From: Nitrobacter sp. 62-23
Lineage (GTDB): Bacteria; Pseudomonadota; Alphaproteobacteria; Rhizobiales; Xanthobacteraceae
Length of the DNA stretch: 34,452 nucleotides
Assembly (NCBI RefSeq): GCF_001897285.1
Contig: NZ_MKSM01000142.1
Location: forward strand, 1 to 34,452
Direction of reading: 5' to 3'
Below the pieces are notes generated by a model. That model saw nothing but the letters and a program-made list of their open reading frames with translations. It was not told the origin of the DNA and ran no database searches. The translations under genes were made by a program, and so were the position numbers. This document shows, piece after piece, positions 15,696-24,256 of the stretch (positions within the stretch are counted from its first letter, which is position 1; each line of letters starts with the position of its first letter).

Positions 15696-18227
15696 GTGAG
15701 AATCGCGGATCGCGAAGAGCAGTCTCCGCTGCCCGACGGCTTCCTGCGCTGGTTTGCGGTGCGGGGATGGTCGCCGCGCGCGCATCAACTGGCCTTGCTG
15801 CGAAAGACACGAGAGGGTCGCTCGGTGCTGCTGATCGCGCCGACCGGCGCCGGCAAGACGCTGGCGGGATTTCTGCCGACGCTGGTAGAGCTTTCTTGCC
15901 CGCCCTCTCCCGCGAGGGGAGAGGGGAGCAAAAGCCGGGCCCTCCACACGCTCTACATCTCGCCGCTGAAGGCGCTGGCGGTCGATATCGCCCGCAACCT
16001 CGAAGCTCCGATCGCCGAGATGGAGCTGCCGATTAGGGTCGAGACCCGCACCGGCGATACGCCGGTGTCGCGGCGCCAGCGCCAGCGGCGCTATCCGCCC
16101 GACATCCTGCTGACCACCCCTGAGCAGATGGCGCTGCTGTTGGCGTCGGACGATGCGCCGTTCCTGTTCTCGTCGTTGCGCCGCGTGGTGCTCGACGAAC
16201 TGCATGCGCTGGTGACCTCGAAACGTGGCGACCTGTTGTCGCTCGCGCTGGCGCGGCTGTGGCGGCTCGCGCCGCGGATGCGCACGATCGGACTGTCGGC
16301 GACGGTGGCGGAGCCGGAGTCGCTGGCGCGATTTCTGGTGCCGCAGCGAGGCGAGGCGAACGCCGCCGACATCGTCACAGCCGGCGGCGCGGCCGCTCCC
16401 GTCGTGGAGATGCTCGACACCCGCGAGCGGCTGCCATGGGCCGGGCATTCGGCGCGCCATGCACTAGGGGAGGTCTACGATCTCATCAAGCGCAACAGGA
16501 CCGCGCTGGTGTTCGTCAACACCCGCAGCCAGGCCGAGATGCTGTTCCAGGATCTCTGGCGCATCAATGACGACGGTCTCGCCATCGCGCTGCATCACGG
16601 CTCGCTCGATGTCGCGCAGCGCCGCAAGGTGGAGCAGGCGATGACGGCGGGCCGCCTGCGCGGCGTGGTCTGCACCTCCTCGCTCGATCTCGGCGTCGAT
16701 TGGGGCGACGTCGATCTCGTCATCAATATCGGCGCGCCGAAAGGCTCGTCGCGGCTGATGCAGCGCATCGGTCGCGCCAATCACCGTCTCGATGAAGCCT
16801 CGCGCGCGGTGCTGGTGCCGGCCAACCGCTTCGAGGTGCTCGAATGCCGCGTCGCCATCGATGCGGTGAATGAGAACGCGCAGGATACGCCCCCCTTGCG
16901 CTCCGGCGCGCTCGACGTGCTGGCGCAGCACGTGCTCGGTTGCGCTTGCGGCGAGCCGTTCCATGCCGATCGACTCTATGACGAGGTGCGCACCGCGGCG
17001 CCCTACGCCAATCTCACGCGCGCCGATTTCGACAACGTGATCGATTTCGTCGCCACCGGCGGCTACGCGCTGAAAACCTATGAGCGCTTCGCTCGCATCA
17101 GGCAGGACAAGGACGGCCGCTGGCGCGTCGCCAATCCGCGCGTCCGGCAGAGCTATCGCCTCAACGTCGGCACCATCGTCGAGGAGGCGATGCTGAAGGT
17201 GAAGCTGGTGCGCTCGCGGCACCGCGGTTCGGGATCGACCGGTACGATCGCGCGCGGTGGGCGCATGCTGGGTGAGATCGAGGAATATTTCATCGAGGGA
17301 CTTGTTGCCGGCGACACCTTCGTATTCGGCGGCGAGATCGTGCGCTACGAGGCGCTGGTCGAGGATCAGGTCTACGTCTCGCGCGCCAATGACGACCATC
17401 CCAAGGTGCCTTCCTACATGGGCGGCAAGTTCCCGCTCTCGACCTATCTCGCCGAACGGGTCCGCAATCTGCTGGACGACAAGCGCGCATGGAACGGCCT
17501 GCCGGATCAGGTGCGGGAATGGCTGTCGCTGCAGGCATCGTTCTCGCGCGTCCCTCATGCGCGCGAGATGATCGTCGAGACCTTTCCGCGCGCCGGCAAG
17601 CACTATCTGGTCTGCTATCCCTTCGAGGGGCGGCTCGCGCACCAGACGCTCGGCATGCTGCTGACGCGGCGGCTGGAGCGGATGCGCGCCCGCCCGCTCG
17701 GCTTCGTCGCCAACGAATACGCGCTGGCGATCTGGATGCTCGGCGATGCGTCATCGATGATCCGCCACGCGCGCCTCGATCTCGACGCGCTGTTCGATCC
17801 CGATATGCTGGGCGACGATCTCGAGGCGTGGCTAGCGGAGTCCGCGCTGATGAAGCGCACCTTCCGCAGTTGCGCGATCATCTCCGGGCTGATTGCGCGG
17901 CGCTTCACCGGCGAGGAGAAATCGCGGCGGCAGGTTCTGTTCTCGACCGATCTGGTCTACGACGTGCTGCGCAAGCACCAGCCGGATCACGTGCTGCTGC
18001 GCGCGGCGAGGGCGGACGCCGCGACCGGACTGCTGGATATCCGCCGCCTGAGCGATATGCTGGCGCGTATCAAGGGCCGCATCACCCACAAGCCGCTCGA
18101 CCATATTTCGCCGCTCGCGGTGCCGGTGATGCTGGAGATCGGCCGCGAGGCGGTCTATGGCGAGGCGTCGGACGAGTTGCTGGCGGAAGCGGCCGAGGAT
18201 CTTGTCAGGGAAGCGATGGAGCGGTGA
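15696..18227 (+). CDS. ligase-associated DNA damage response DEXH-box helicase (Lhr-type)
   Basis: An 843-residue SF2 helicase. Visible are Walker A APTGAGKT (48-55), DELH box (167-170), SAT (201-203), FVNTRSQAEMLFQ, TSSLDLGVDWG and motif VI QRIGRANHR, followed by the long Lhr-type C-terminal part. It is the helicase of the four-gene set (ATP-dependent DNA ligase, exonuclease, helicase, PdeM phosphoesterase) linked to DNA repair. PdeM follows at 64 bases; ligase and exonuclease are absent here. The start is a GTG at 15696 (MRIADREE). Residues about 67-80 (SCPPSPARGEGSKS), between motifs I and Ia, look like an insertion encoded by a palindromic element. Confidence 0.9.
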   Translation: MRIADREEQSPLPDGFLRWFAVRGWSPRAHQLALLRKTREGRSVLLIAPTGAGKTLAGFLPTLVELSCPPSPARGEGSKSRALHTLYISPLKALAVDIARNLEAPIAEMELPIRVETRTGDTPVSRRQRQRRYPPDILLTTPEQMALLLASDDAPFLFSSLRRVVLDELHALVTSKRGDLLSLALARLWRLAPRMRTIGLSATVAEPESLARFLVPQRGEANAADIVTAGGAAAPVVEMLDTRERLPWAGHSARHALGEVYDLIKRNRTALVFVNTRSQAEMLFQDLWRINDDGLAIALHHGSLDVAQRRKVEQAMTAGRLRGVVCTSSLDLGVDWGDVDLVINIGAPKGSSRLMQRIGRANHRLDEASRAVLVPANRFEVLECRVAIDAVNENAQDTPPLRSGALDVLAQHVLGCACGEPFHADRLYDEVRTAAPYANLTRADFDNVIDFVATGGYALKTYERFARIRQDKDGRWRVANPRVRQSYRLNVGTIVEEAMLKVKLVRSRHRGSGSTGTIARGGRMLGEIEEYFIEGLVAGDTFVFGGEIVRYEALVEDQVYVSRANDDHPKVPSYMGGKFPLSTYLAERVRNLLDDKRAWNGLPDQVREWLSLQASFSRVPHAREMIVETFPRAGKHYLVCYPFEGRLAHQTLGMLLTRRLERMRARPLGFVANEYALAIWMLGDASSMIRHARLDLDALFDPDMLGDDLEAWLAESALMKRTFRSCAIISGLIARRFTGEEKSRRQVLFSTDLVYDVLRKHQPDHVLLRAARADAATGLLDIRRLSDMLARIKGRITHKPLDHISPLAVPVMLEIGREAVYGEASDELLAEAAEDLVREAMER
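15903..15925. repeat. palindromic element inserted inside the helicase gene
   Basis: CCCTCTCCC (15903-15911) and GGGAGAGGG (15917-15925) form a perfect 9-base stem with a GCGAG loop. Sequences of this look are common between genes in related genomes. Here it lies in frame and codes for PSPARGEG-like residues in a loop of the helicase. Confidence 0.65.
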
Positions 18228-18290
18228 TGCCCTCGCGGCCCATATTTGCCGGGTTCCCTTGGTCTCGGCTCTTTTCGGAAGATCGTTCGC

Positions 18291-19031
18291 ATGATCTATG
18301 AAAACGACGAGCCTCTTTCCGATTCGGATCATCTCTTGAGCGTGCTGGCCATCAACGACGCCCTTCCGGGCTCCCCCCTGCTGGTCGCAGCCGTCGAGTT
18401 TGTGGCCCATCTCTCAGGCGCGTTGTTCTGGGAACAGGAGCGTCTGCTCGTCGTCTCCGACCTGCATCTCGAAAAGGGCTCGAGCTTCGCGACCCGCGGC
18501 GTGCTGCTGCCGCCCTATGACACCCAGGCGACGCTTGCGCGGCTCGCGACTGTCGTCGCGCATTATGATCCGCGCATCGTGATCGCGCTCGGCGACAGCT
18601 TTCACGATCGCGATGCGCACGAGCGGCTGTCGGCGGCGGATCGCGATGCGCTGGCGGCTCTGCAGGCGCCGCGTGACTGGATCTGGATTTCCGGCAATCA
18701 CGATCCGGCGCTGCCGTCCGATCTCGGCGGCGTGGTCGCAACCGAGGTGGCGCTGGGCGGGATCGTGTTCCGCCACGAGCCGACAGGTGAGGTCGGAGAA
18801 ATCGCAGGTCACCTGCATCCAAAGGCGCGGGTCTCGACGCGTGGCCGTTCCATGGAGCGGCGCTGCTTTGCGAGCGACGGCGAGCGCGCGGTGATGCCCG
18901 CGTTCGGCGCCTATGCGGGGGGCCTCAGCATTCGCGATCGGGCATTCGCCCGAATCTTCTCGACCGACTTCGTCGCGCATGTGCTCGGCGACAGCCGGAT
19001 GCACGCGATCGCCGCATCGCGCTGCTGTTGA
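18291..19031 (+). CDS. pdeM: ligase-associated DNA damage response phosphoesterase PdeM
   Basis: A 246-residue calcineurin-like metallophosphoesterase. The metal-binding motifs are in order: VVSDLHLEKG (54-63), ALGDSFHD, SGNHDP, and GHLHPKA, with FRHEP between the last two. The middle LLPPYDTQATL and the final VMPAFGAYAGGL are typical of PdeM. It is thought to act as an endonuclease or phosphodiesterase together with the upstream helicase. The start at 18291 follows GGAAGA; an in-frame TTG at 18246 is less likely. Its end abuts the LysR gene on the other strand with no gap, so the two genes converge stop to stop. Confidence 0.9.
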   Translation: MIYENDEPLSDSDHLLSVLAINDALPGSPLLVAAVEFVAHLSGALFWEQERLLVVSDLHLEKGSSFATRGVLLPPYDTQATLARLATVVAHYDPRIVIALGDSFHDRDAHERLSAADRDALAALQAPRDWIWISGNHDPALPSDLGGVVATEVALGGIVFRHEPTGEVGEIAGHLHPKARVSTRGRSMERRCFASDGERAVMPAFGAYAGGLSIRDRAFARIFSTDFVAHVLGDSRMHAIAASRCC

Positions 19032-19895
19032 TCACGCCGCCTTCGCCTGTACCGAATTGCAGAAATCCGCCAGCAGATCGGCGACGCGCAGCGTGGCCGG
19101 GCTCGCCTCCGGCGTAGCCATCAGCGCCACTTCGGTTTTGTCGATCGGCGCAAAGCCGTCTTTTGCGGTCAGGACCCGATGCGCGGGCTGGATCGCGATC
19201 TCGGAGAGAAGGCCCAGGCCCAGGCCGGCGGCGACCGCGGCCTGGATTCCCGCGAGGCTCGAACTGGTATAGGCCATGTGCCAGGTGCGGCCCGCGCTTT
19301 CGATGGCGTGAATGGCGCCGGCCCGATAAAGGCAGCCGGGCGGAAAGCCGATCAGCGGAACGGATTGCGTTTCCGGATCGACGGGATGGACCTTGCTCGT
19401 CACCCAGTGGACCCGCTCCGGCCACACGCCGATGCCGCCCTTCTCGCCCGCGGGCCGCTTGAGCAAAGCGAGATCGAGTTCGCAGCGTTCGAGATCGCGG
19501 CGCAGACACATGCTCTGGTCGGCGCGGACGTCGAGCCGCAGACCGGGATGCGACCGCTTGAAACTCGCCAGCAATTCGGTCAGGCGATAGGCGGCAAAGT
19601 CTTCGGGAATTCCGAGCTTGACGACGCCTTCGCCTTTCGGCCGCGCCAGCATGTCGCGAGTTTCCTCCGCCAGCGCCAGCAGCCGCCGCGCGTAAGCCAG
19701 CAGCCGCTCGCCATCCTCGGTAGGCACGACTTTCTTGCCGATGCGGTTGAGCAGGGGACGGCCGAAATCGTCCTCGAGACGCTTGATCTGCTGGCTGACG
19801 GTCGACTGGGTGCGATGGACGCGCTCGCCGGCGCGGGTGAAGCCCCCGGCGTCAACCACGGATACGAAACTGCGCAACAGCTCCAGATCCAGCAT
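19032..19895 (-). CDS. LysR-family transcriptional regulator
   Basis: A 287-residue LysR regulator. The N-terminal helix-turn-helix (about 1-60) reads LELLRSFVSVVDAGGFTRA, then RTQSTVSQQIKRLE, DDFGRPLLNR and VVPTEDGE. The rest (about 85-285) is the effector-binding domain. The second ATG (19895) is chosen because GGTGAG lies five bases upstream; the ATG at 19907 would add four residues. It is divergent from an EamA exporter, the usual arrangement for a regulator and its target, so it probably controls that gene and itself from the AT-rich 84-95 base region between them. The effector is unknown. Confidence 0.9.
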   Translation of the reverse strand: MLDLELLRSFVSVVDAGGFTRAGERVHRTQSTVSQQIKRLEDDFGRPLLNRIGKKVVPTEDGERLLAYARRLLALAEETRDMLARPKGEGVVKLGIPEDFAAYRLTELLASFKRSHPGLRLDVRADQSMCLRRDLERCELDLALLKRPAGEKGGIGVWPERVHWVTSKVHPVDPETQSVPLIGFPPGCLYRAGAIHAIESAGRTWHMAYTSSSLAGIQAAVAAGLGLGLLSEIAIQPAHRVLTAKDGFAPIDKTEVALMATPEASPATLRVADLLADFCNSVQAKAA

Positions 19896-19919
19896 GGCTC
19901 TCACCATTCGAAAATCAAC

Positions 19920-19936
19920 TGATTATTATTTTATCA
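19920..19936. promoter_or_regulatory. AT-rich dyad, candidate LysR operator
   Basis: TGAT-N9-ATCA (TGATTATTATTTTATCA) lies in an island of about 50 AT-rich bases between the divergent LysR and EamA genes, in an otherwise GC-rich region. LysR regulators bind such dyads. A second small palindrome, AGGCC-CA-GGCCT, is at about 19954-19965. Confidence 0.4.
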
Positions 19937-19991
19937 TTTAATTTCCAAATGACAAGGCCCAGGCCTAAATGGAGGCAAAGGAGACTTCCCA

Positions 19992-20927
19992 ATGTCCCTC
20001 ATGTCGCCCTCCCTTGCCTCGCCCACCGCATCACGCTCCGCCTTCAACACGCTGCCGCTCGCCATTGCCGCGTTCTGCCTGCTGTGGAGCTTCGCCTTCG
20101 TCGCCGGCAAGATCGGCGTCACCAATTGTCCGCCGCTGATCCTGCTCACGGCGCGATTTCTGCTGGCGGGCATCCTGATATTCGGCATTGCCATGCTGCG
20201 CGGCGAGGGCTGGTCACTCTCCCGCCACGATGTCGCGACCTTTGCGCTGCTCGGCATCGCCAACAATGCGTTGTATCTCGGTCTTGGCTATATCGGCCTG
20301 CAAACCGTATCGGCCGGTCTCGGCGGCCTGATCGTCAGCGCCAACCCGGTCTTCACTGCGGTGCTGGCCGCGGTCTTTCTCGGCGAGAGTCTGACCTGGC
20401 GCAAGATCGTTGGCCTGCTGCTCGGCGTCGCCGGCGTGGCCTTCATCGTCTGGGATCGCATATCGGTCGGCACCGACAGCCTGCACGGGGTTGCGTTCAC
20501 GCTGGCTTCGCTGGCCTCGATCGTGGCCGGCACCATTTTGTTCAAGCGGCTCGCGCCGAAAGGCGATCTCTGGCTCGGCAACGGCGTCCAGAATCTGGCT
20601 GGCGGCGTCGTGCTGCTGCCGTTCGCATCAACGCTGTCTGATGTCGGCGACATCGTGCCGAGCTGGCGCCTGCTGGCGGCGTTTGCCTATCTCGTGTTGT
20701 GCGGCTCGATCCTCGCCTATGTGCTGTGGTTTCATCTGCTCAAGGTCTGCGGCGCGACCGCGGCAAGCGCCTATCACTTCCTGATGCCGCCGCTCGCCAT
20801 GTTGTTTGCCTGGCTGGTGCTCGGCGAGCACCTCGCGCTCCGCGACCTGCTCGGGATCGTTCCGGTGGCGCTCGGCATCTATCTCGTCACCCGTCACGCT
20901 GCCGGTTCGGTACAGCCTGCCCGCTAG
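19992..20927 (+). CDS. EamA/DMT-superfamily inner-membrane exporter
   Basis: A 311-residue protein with about ten hydrophobic segments in two EamA repeats (about 20-150 and 165-300). Typical marks are FCLLWSFAFVAGKIG, LGIANNALYLGLGYIGLQ, ANPVFTAVLAAVFLGESL in repeat 1, and HFLMPPLAMLFAWLVLGEHL in repeat 2. Members export amino acids, purines and other metabolites; the substrate cannot be read from the sequence. The ATG at 19992 follows AAGGAGA by 8 bases. It is paired with the divergent LysR gene. Confidence 0.9.
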   Translation: MSLMSPSLASPTASRSAFNTLPLAIAAFCLLWSFAFVAGKIGVTNCPPLILLTARFLLAGILIFGIAMLRGEGWSLSRHDVATFALLGIANNALYLGLGYIGLQTVSAGLGGLIVSANPVFTAVLAAVFLGESLTWRKIVGLLLGVAGVAFIVWDRISVGTDSLHGVAFTLASLASIVAGTILFKRLAPKGDLWLGNGVQNLAGGVVLLPFASTLSDVGDIVPSWRLLAAFAYLVLCGSILAYVLWFHLLKVCGATAASAYHFLMPPLAMLFAWLVLGEHLALRDLLGIVPVALGIYLVTRHAAGSVQPAR

Positions 20928-20943
20928 CAGGCCGCTGTGTTCC

Positions 20944-20968
20944 GGAACTGGCACCGGCCGGCCGCGTT
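20944..20968 (+). promoter_or_regulatory. sigma-EcfG-type promoter of the Nramp-like gene
   Basis: GGAAC (20944-20948) is followed after 16 bases by CGTT (20965-20968), a full match to the general stress response consensus. Transcription would start near 20975, leaving a short leader of about 16 bases with the GGAGCGGGA ribosome-binding site. It lies in the 63-base gap after the EamA stop codon. Confidence 0.6.
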
Positions 20969-20990
20969 GTCTGGCGCGGCTGGAGCGGGA

Positions 20991-22331
20991 ATGGAACGTT
21001 CAAAAGCGGTACGCGAAAAAATTGAGGCGCTGGGCACATCCAACCCGTCTTTGAAAGGCGAGGGTCGGGAGCCGCTTCGGTGGCGCGCTATCCTCAAAAC
21101 GCTCGGTCCGGGCCTCATCACCGGCGCGGCCGACGACGATCCCTCCGGCATCGGCACCTACAGCCAGACCGGCGCGCAGCTCGGCTATGGCGCGAGCTGG
21201 ACCATGGTGCTGACGTTTCCCCTGATGGCGGCGATCCAGGAAATTTCCGCGCGCGTCGGGCGCGTCACCGGACACGGCATCGCCGGCAATGTCTGCCGCC
21301 ACTATCCTGCGGGCCTGCTGAACGGCATCGTCGCGCTGCTGTTTATCGCCAACACCATCAACATCGCTGCCGACCTCGGCGCCATGGCGGATGCGTTCAA
21401 GCTGCTGTTCGGCGGTCCCGCCTTTGCCTACGTGCTGCTGTTCGGCGTCACGTCGGTGGCGGCGCAGATTTTTCTCGATTACGCCCGCTATGTCGCGGTC
21501 CTGAAATGGCTGACGCTGAGCCTGTTCGCCTATGTCGGCGCGCTGGCAGTGGCGCATGTGTCCTGGGGCGAGGCGGTCGCGGGCCTGCTGATCCCGCGCG
21601 TGGAATTCAACGCGTCGTTTCTCACCACCGTCGTCGCCATCCTGGGCACGACGATCTCGCCCTATCTGTTCTTCTGGCAGGCTTCGCAGGAGGCCGAGGA
21701 CCAGCGCGTCGATGTCGCGAAACAGCCGCTGGTCCACAGGCGCCACGGCGCGCGGCAGGAGTTCAACCGCATCCGCGCCGACACCATTGTCGGGATGGCT
21801 TTTTCCAGCCTGATCGCGATCGCGATCATTCTCACCGCCGCTGCGACGTTTCATGCCGCCGGCAAGACCGACATCGAGACGTCGGCGCAGGCCGCGGAAG
21901 CGTTGCGGCCGATTGCGGGCCACTTCGCGGAAGTGATCTTCGCGCTCGGCATCGTCGGCACCGGATTGCTGGCGATTCCGGTGCTGGCGGGCTCGGCCGC
22001 CTACGCCATCGGCGAGGGCCGGCGATGGCCGGTGGGGCTGGCGCGCAAGCCGAAGGAGGCGGCCGCGTTCTATGGCGTGCTGGCGCTATCGGCGGCGATC
22101 GGAATCGCTCTCAACTTCACGCCGGTTGACCCCATCCAGGCATTGTACTGGAGCGCGGTCATCAACGGCGTGCTCGCGGTACCGGTGATGGTGCTGCTGA
22201 TGGCAATGGTACGCCGCCGCGACGTCATGGGCAGGTTTGTCGTTACCGGAAAACTGTATTGGCTGGGCTGGCTCGCCACGGCGGTGATGGCCGCCGGAGT
22301 TGCCGCGATGGGCGTCGCATGGGCGCTATAG
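20991..22331 (+). CDS. Nramp-like divalent metal transporter with altered metal-site motifs
   Basis: A 446-residue inner-membrane protein with about eleven hydrophobic segments. The Nramp fold is seen in LGPGLITGAADDDPSGIGTY (about 38-57), the helix 2-3 region with VTGHGIAGNVC, FIANTINIAADLGAMADA, and ILGTTISPYLFFWQASQE. The helix 1 metal motif DPGN of classical Nramps reads DPSG (50-53), and the helix 6 (A/M)xPH motif reads SPYL (about 223-226). Classical Asn and Met/His ligands are thus missing, as in Nramp-related groups with other ion preferences. The substrate is left open. The ATG at 20991 fits the ribosome-binding site and the promoter; a GTG at 20937 would overlap the promoter. Confidence 0.85.
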   Translation: MERSKAVREKIEALGTSNPSLKGEGREPLRWRAILKTLGPGLITGAADDDPSGIGTYSQTGAQLGYGASWTMVLTFPLMAAIQEISARVGRVTGHGIAGNVCRHYPAGLLNGIVALLFIANTINIAADLGAMADAFKLLFGGPAFAYVLLFGVTSVAAQIFLDYARYVAVLKWLTLSLFAYVGALAVAHVSWGEAVAGLLIPRVEFNASFLTTVVAILGTTISPYLFFWQASQEAEDQRVDVAKQPLVHRRHGARQEFNRIRADTIVGMAFSSLIAIAIILTAAATFHAAGKTDIETSAQAAEALRPIAGHFAEVIFALGIVGTGLLAIPVLAGSAAYAIGEGRRWPVGLARKPKEAAAFYGVLALSAAIGIALNFTPVDPIQALYWSAVINGVLAVPVMVLLMAMVRRRDVMGRFVVTGKLYWLGWLATAVMAAGVAAMGVAWAL

Positions 22332-22349
22332 CGCGCCATGGATTGACCG

Positions 22350-23141
22350 TCAGTCCCTGCGGAAGACGATCGATGCCATCCAGCCGGCCATCAACCCCAT
22401 GCACGCCGTCGCCACGCCATAGAGGAGGCCGTGCTGCCGGGCGGTGGTGGCGACGAATTGCTCGAAGCCGACCTTGACGATTTCGAACGCGGTCTCGGTC
22501 TTTGCGATCAGCGCGCCGTCGGCGAGGAGCTTGATTCCAACGGTGTAGGTGCCGGTCGGCACCTCCGCGGGGAGCGGAATGCCGGTGCGGAACAGGGTCG
22601 GCGTCAGGAAGGTCACCGCCGAGGTGTTCTCCTGGTACAGGCCGAGGTCGGTGCGCAGCCGTATGAAAGCGCGGCGGAACGGGTCGCTCGCCACAACGTC
22701 GGCATAGTCGGGACCGACGCGTTGTGTCAGCAGCACGTTGTTCAGTCCGAGTTGCTGTCGGCGCAGGATGTCCGGCGTGGCGATCTTGTCCAGCGGCCGG
22801 TTGGCGAAGATCGCGAGATAGGCGGGTACATTGAGGAATTGTCGGGAATCGGCATTCACCCAGATGCCGAACCAGCGCTCCTTCCGGCGCGTGACCATAT
22901 CGACGCGCGGGCCGCTGACGGTCACGACGAGATCGTAGCCGGAGCGCGGAACCGGGGTATCGCGCTCGCGCTCGATGGAGCCGAACAGCACCAGTTCCTC
23001 CCCTGAATAGTTCGGCGTCACGGTGACGCGATGGTTCGATACCGAGACGATCAGGTGTTCGGCGCGCGCATCGCCCGCGATGAAGGTCACGCCGAGCAGC
23101 AGCGCCAGACCCGTCGCCAGGCATATCGCGCGCGTCCTCAT
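22350..23141 (-). CDS. Alph_Pro_TM (TIGR02186-type) exported membrane-anchored protein
   Basis: A 263-residue protein of unknown function. An N-terminal signal peptide (about 1-27: AICLATGLALLLGVTFIAG, then DARA) is followed by a beta-rich periplasmic part (HLIVSVSNHRVTVTPNYSGEE..., LVLFGSIER, YDLVVTVSGP). A single C-terminal membrane helix (about 238-259) ends in FRRD. The family occurs next to TSUP (TauE/SafE) transporters in alphaproteobacteria. Here its ATG overlaps the transporter's stop by four bases, so the two are co-translated. It may be a periplasmic accessory part of the transporter, which is inference. No enzyme motif is visible. Confidence 0.85.
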   Translation of the reverse strand: MRTRAICLATGLALLLGVTFIAGDARAEHLIVSVSNHRVTVTPNYSGEELVLFGSIERERDTPVPRSGYDLVVTVSGPRVDMVTRRKERWFGIWVNADSRQFLNVPAYLAIFANRPLDKIATPDILRRQQLGLNNVLLTQRVGPDYADVVASDPFRRAFIRLRTDLGLYQENTSAVTFLTPTLFRTGIPLPAEVPTGTYTVGIKLLADGALIAKTETAFEIVKVGFEQFVATTARQHGLLYGVATACMGLMAGWMASIVFRRD

Positions 23142-24064
23142 GTGCCGCCCGTGGTTTCGCGGACGGTGTAAAGGTCGGCGGGACGAATGCCCAATTCGAC
23201 CGCAAAGCGGATTCCGACCGCCAGGATCAAGAGCCCGAGCAGCAGGCGCAGGTGTTCGCCGCGGATGCGCTGACCGGCGCGGGCGCCGAATTGCGCGCCG
23301 GTCACGCCGCCGGTCATCAGGATCAACGCGAGCACCACGTCGACGAGGTGATTGGTAGCGGCGTGCAGTACGGTGGCGAAGGTCATGGTGACGAGCGTGA
23401 GCAGCATGGAGGTGCCGATCACGGTCGATGTCGGTATTCGCAGCAGGTAGATCAGCATCGGCACCAGAATGAAACCGCCGCCGATGCCCATGATTGCGCC
23501 GATGAAGCCGATGATGAGCCCGATGGCGACGACCGGGATTGCCGAGAGGTAGATCTTGGACCGCTTGAATCTGACTTTCAGCGGCAGGCCGTGAATCCAG
23601 CCATGGGCGCCCGAGCGCCGCAGCGGAACGACCTGGCCGTGCTTGCTTCGCTGTATTGCGCGCAAGCCCTCCCAGAACATCGCCCCACCGACGCCGGACA
23701 GCAGCACCACATAGGACAGCGCGATCAGCAGGTCGAGTTGGCCCAGCGAGCGCAGCCGGGTGAAGGTCCAGACGCCGAGCACGGTTCCAGCCATGCCCCC
23801 GCATAACAGTACCAGCGCGAGCATCGGATCGATCGCGCGTTTGCGCCAGTAGGACAGCGCGCCGGAGAAGGAGGAGGCCGCGATGTGGCTCGCGACCGTC
23901 GCGACCGCAACCGCCGGCGCGATGCCGACAAAGATCAGCAGCGGCGTCATCAGGAAGCCGCCCCCGATGCCGAACATGCCGGATACGAAACCTACCGCCG
24001 CGCCCATCGCCAGGATGAGGAACACGTTGACCGGAAGATCGGCGATCGGGAGATAAAGCTGCAC
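23138..24064 (-). CDS. TSUP-family (TauE/SafE) sulfite/organosulfur-type permease
   Basis: A 308-residue inner-membrane protein with about eight hydrophobic segments. It has the internal repeat marks GFVSGMFGIGGGFLMTPLL and GFIGAIMGIGGGFILVPML, the doubled signature of the TSUP family. A loop between the halves is basic (about 155-180). Members export sulfite or sulfoacetate, or carry other sulfur compounds. The start is a GTG at 24064 (VQLYLPIADLPVN), which is the usual first sequence in this subgroup; a TTG at 24082 would add six residues. It overlaps the Alph_Pro_TM gene and lies upstream of it in the operon. Confidence 0.88.
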   Translation of the reverse strand: MQLYLPIADLPVNVFLILAMGAAVGFVSGMFGIGGGFLMTPLLIFVGIAPAVAVATVASHIAASSFSGALSYWRKRAIDPMLALVLLCGGMAGTVLGVWTFTRLRSLGQLDLLIALSYVVLLSGVGGAMFWEGLRAIQRSKHGQVVPLRRSGAHGWIHGLPLKVRFKRSKIYLSAIPVVAIGLIIGFIGAIMGIGGGFILVPMLIYLLRIPTSTVIGTSMLLTLVTMTFATVLHAATNHLVDVVLALILMTGGVTGAQFGARAGQRIRGEHLRLLLGLLILAVGIRFAVELGIRPADLYTVRETTGGT

Positions 24065-24256
24065 GCGCGTTCGTTTTCGCAATTGACCGCGGGCCGGCCG
24101 GCGCCTTTCCGCAGTATGGATCTTCGGTTGCGGCGCGGGTTGCAGGCCGCGCCACCTGCATAACCGAAATCATCAGCGGCCGGGGTTAAAGAATTCGGCA
24201 CGGCCGGGCTTTTTCGTCCGGCTCCCGCTCATGTCAGAAGTTGGTGGATACCGCGA

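Noticed and set aside
15230-16036. 268-codon plus-strand frame at the start of the helicase
   Set aside because: It is out of frame with the helicase motifs and antisense to the porin start; no motif seen.
22350-24173. A single 607-codon frame spanning the Alph_Pro_TM gene and most of the TSUP gene
   Set aside because: Only the part from 23141 down has a signal peptide and family features; upstream it is an out-of-frame reading of the transporter, not a fusion.
24180-24230. CGGCCG...CGGCCGGGCTTTTT as a plus-strand terminator
   Set aside because: No plus-strand gene ends upstream of it, and the stem is short with an 18-base loop.
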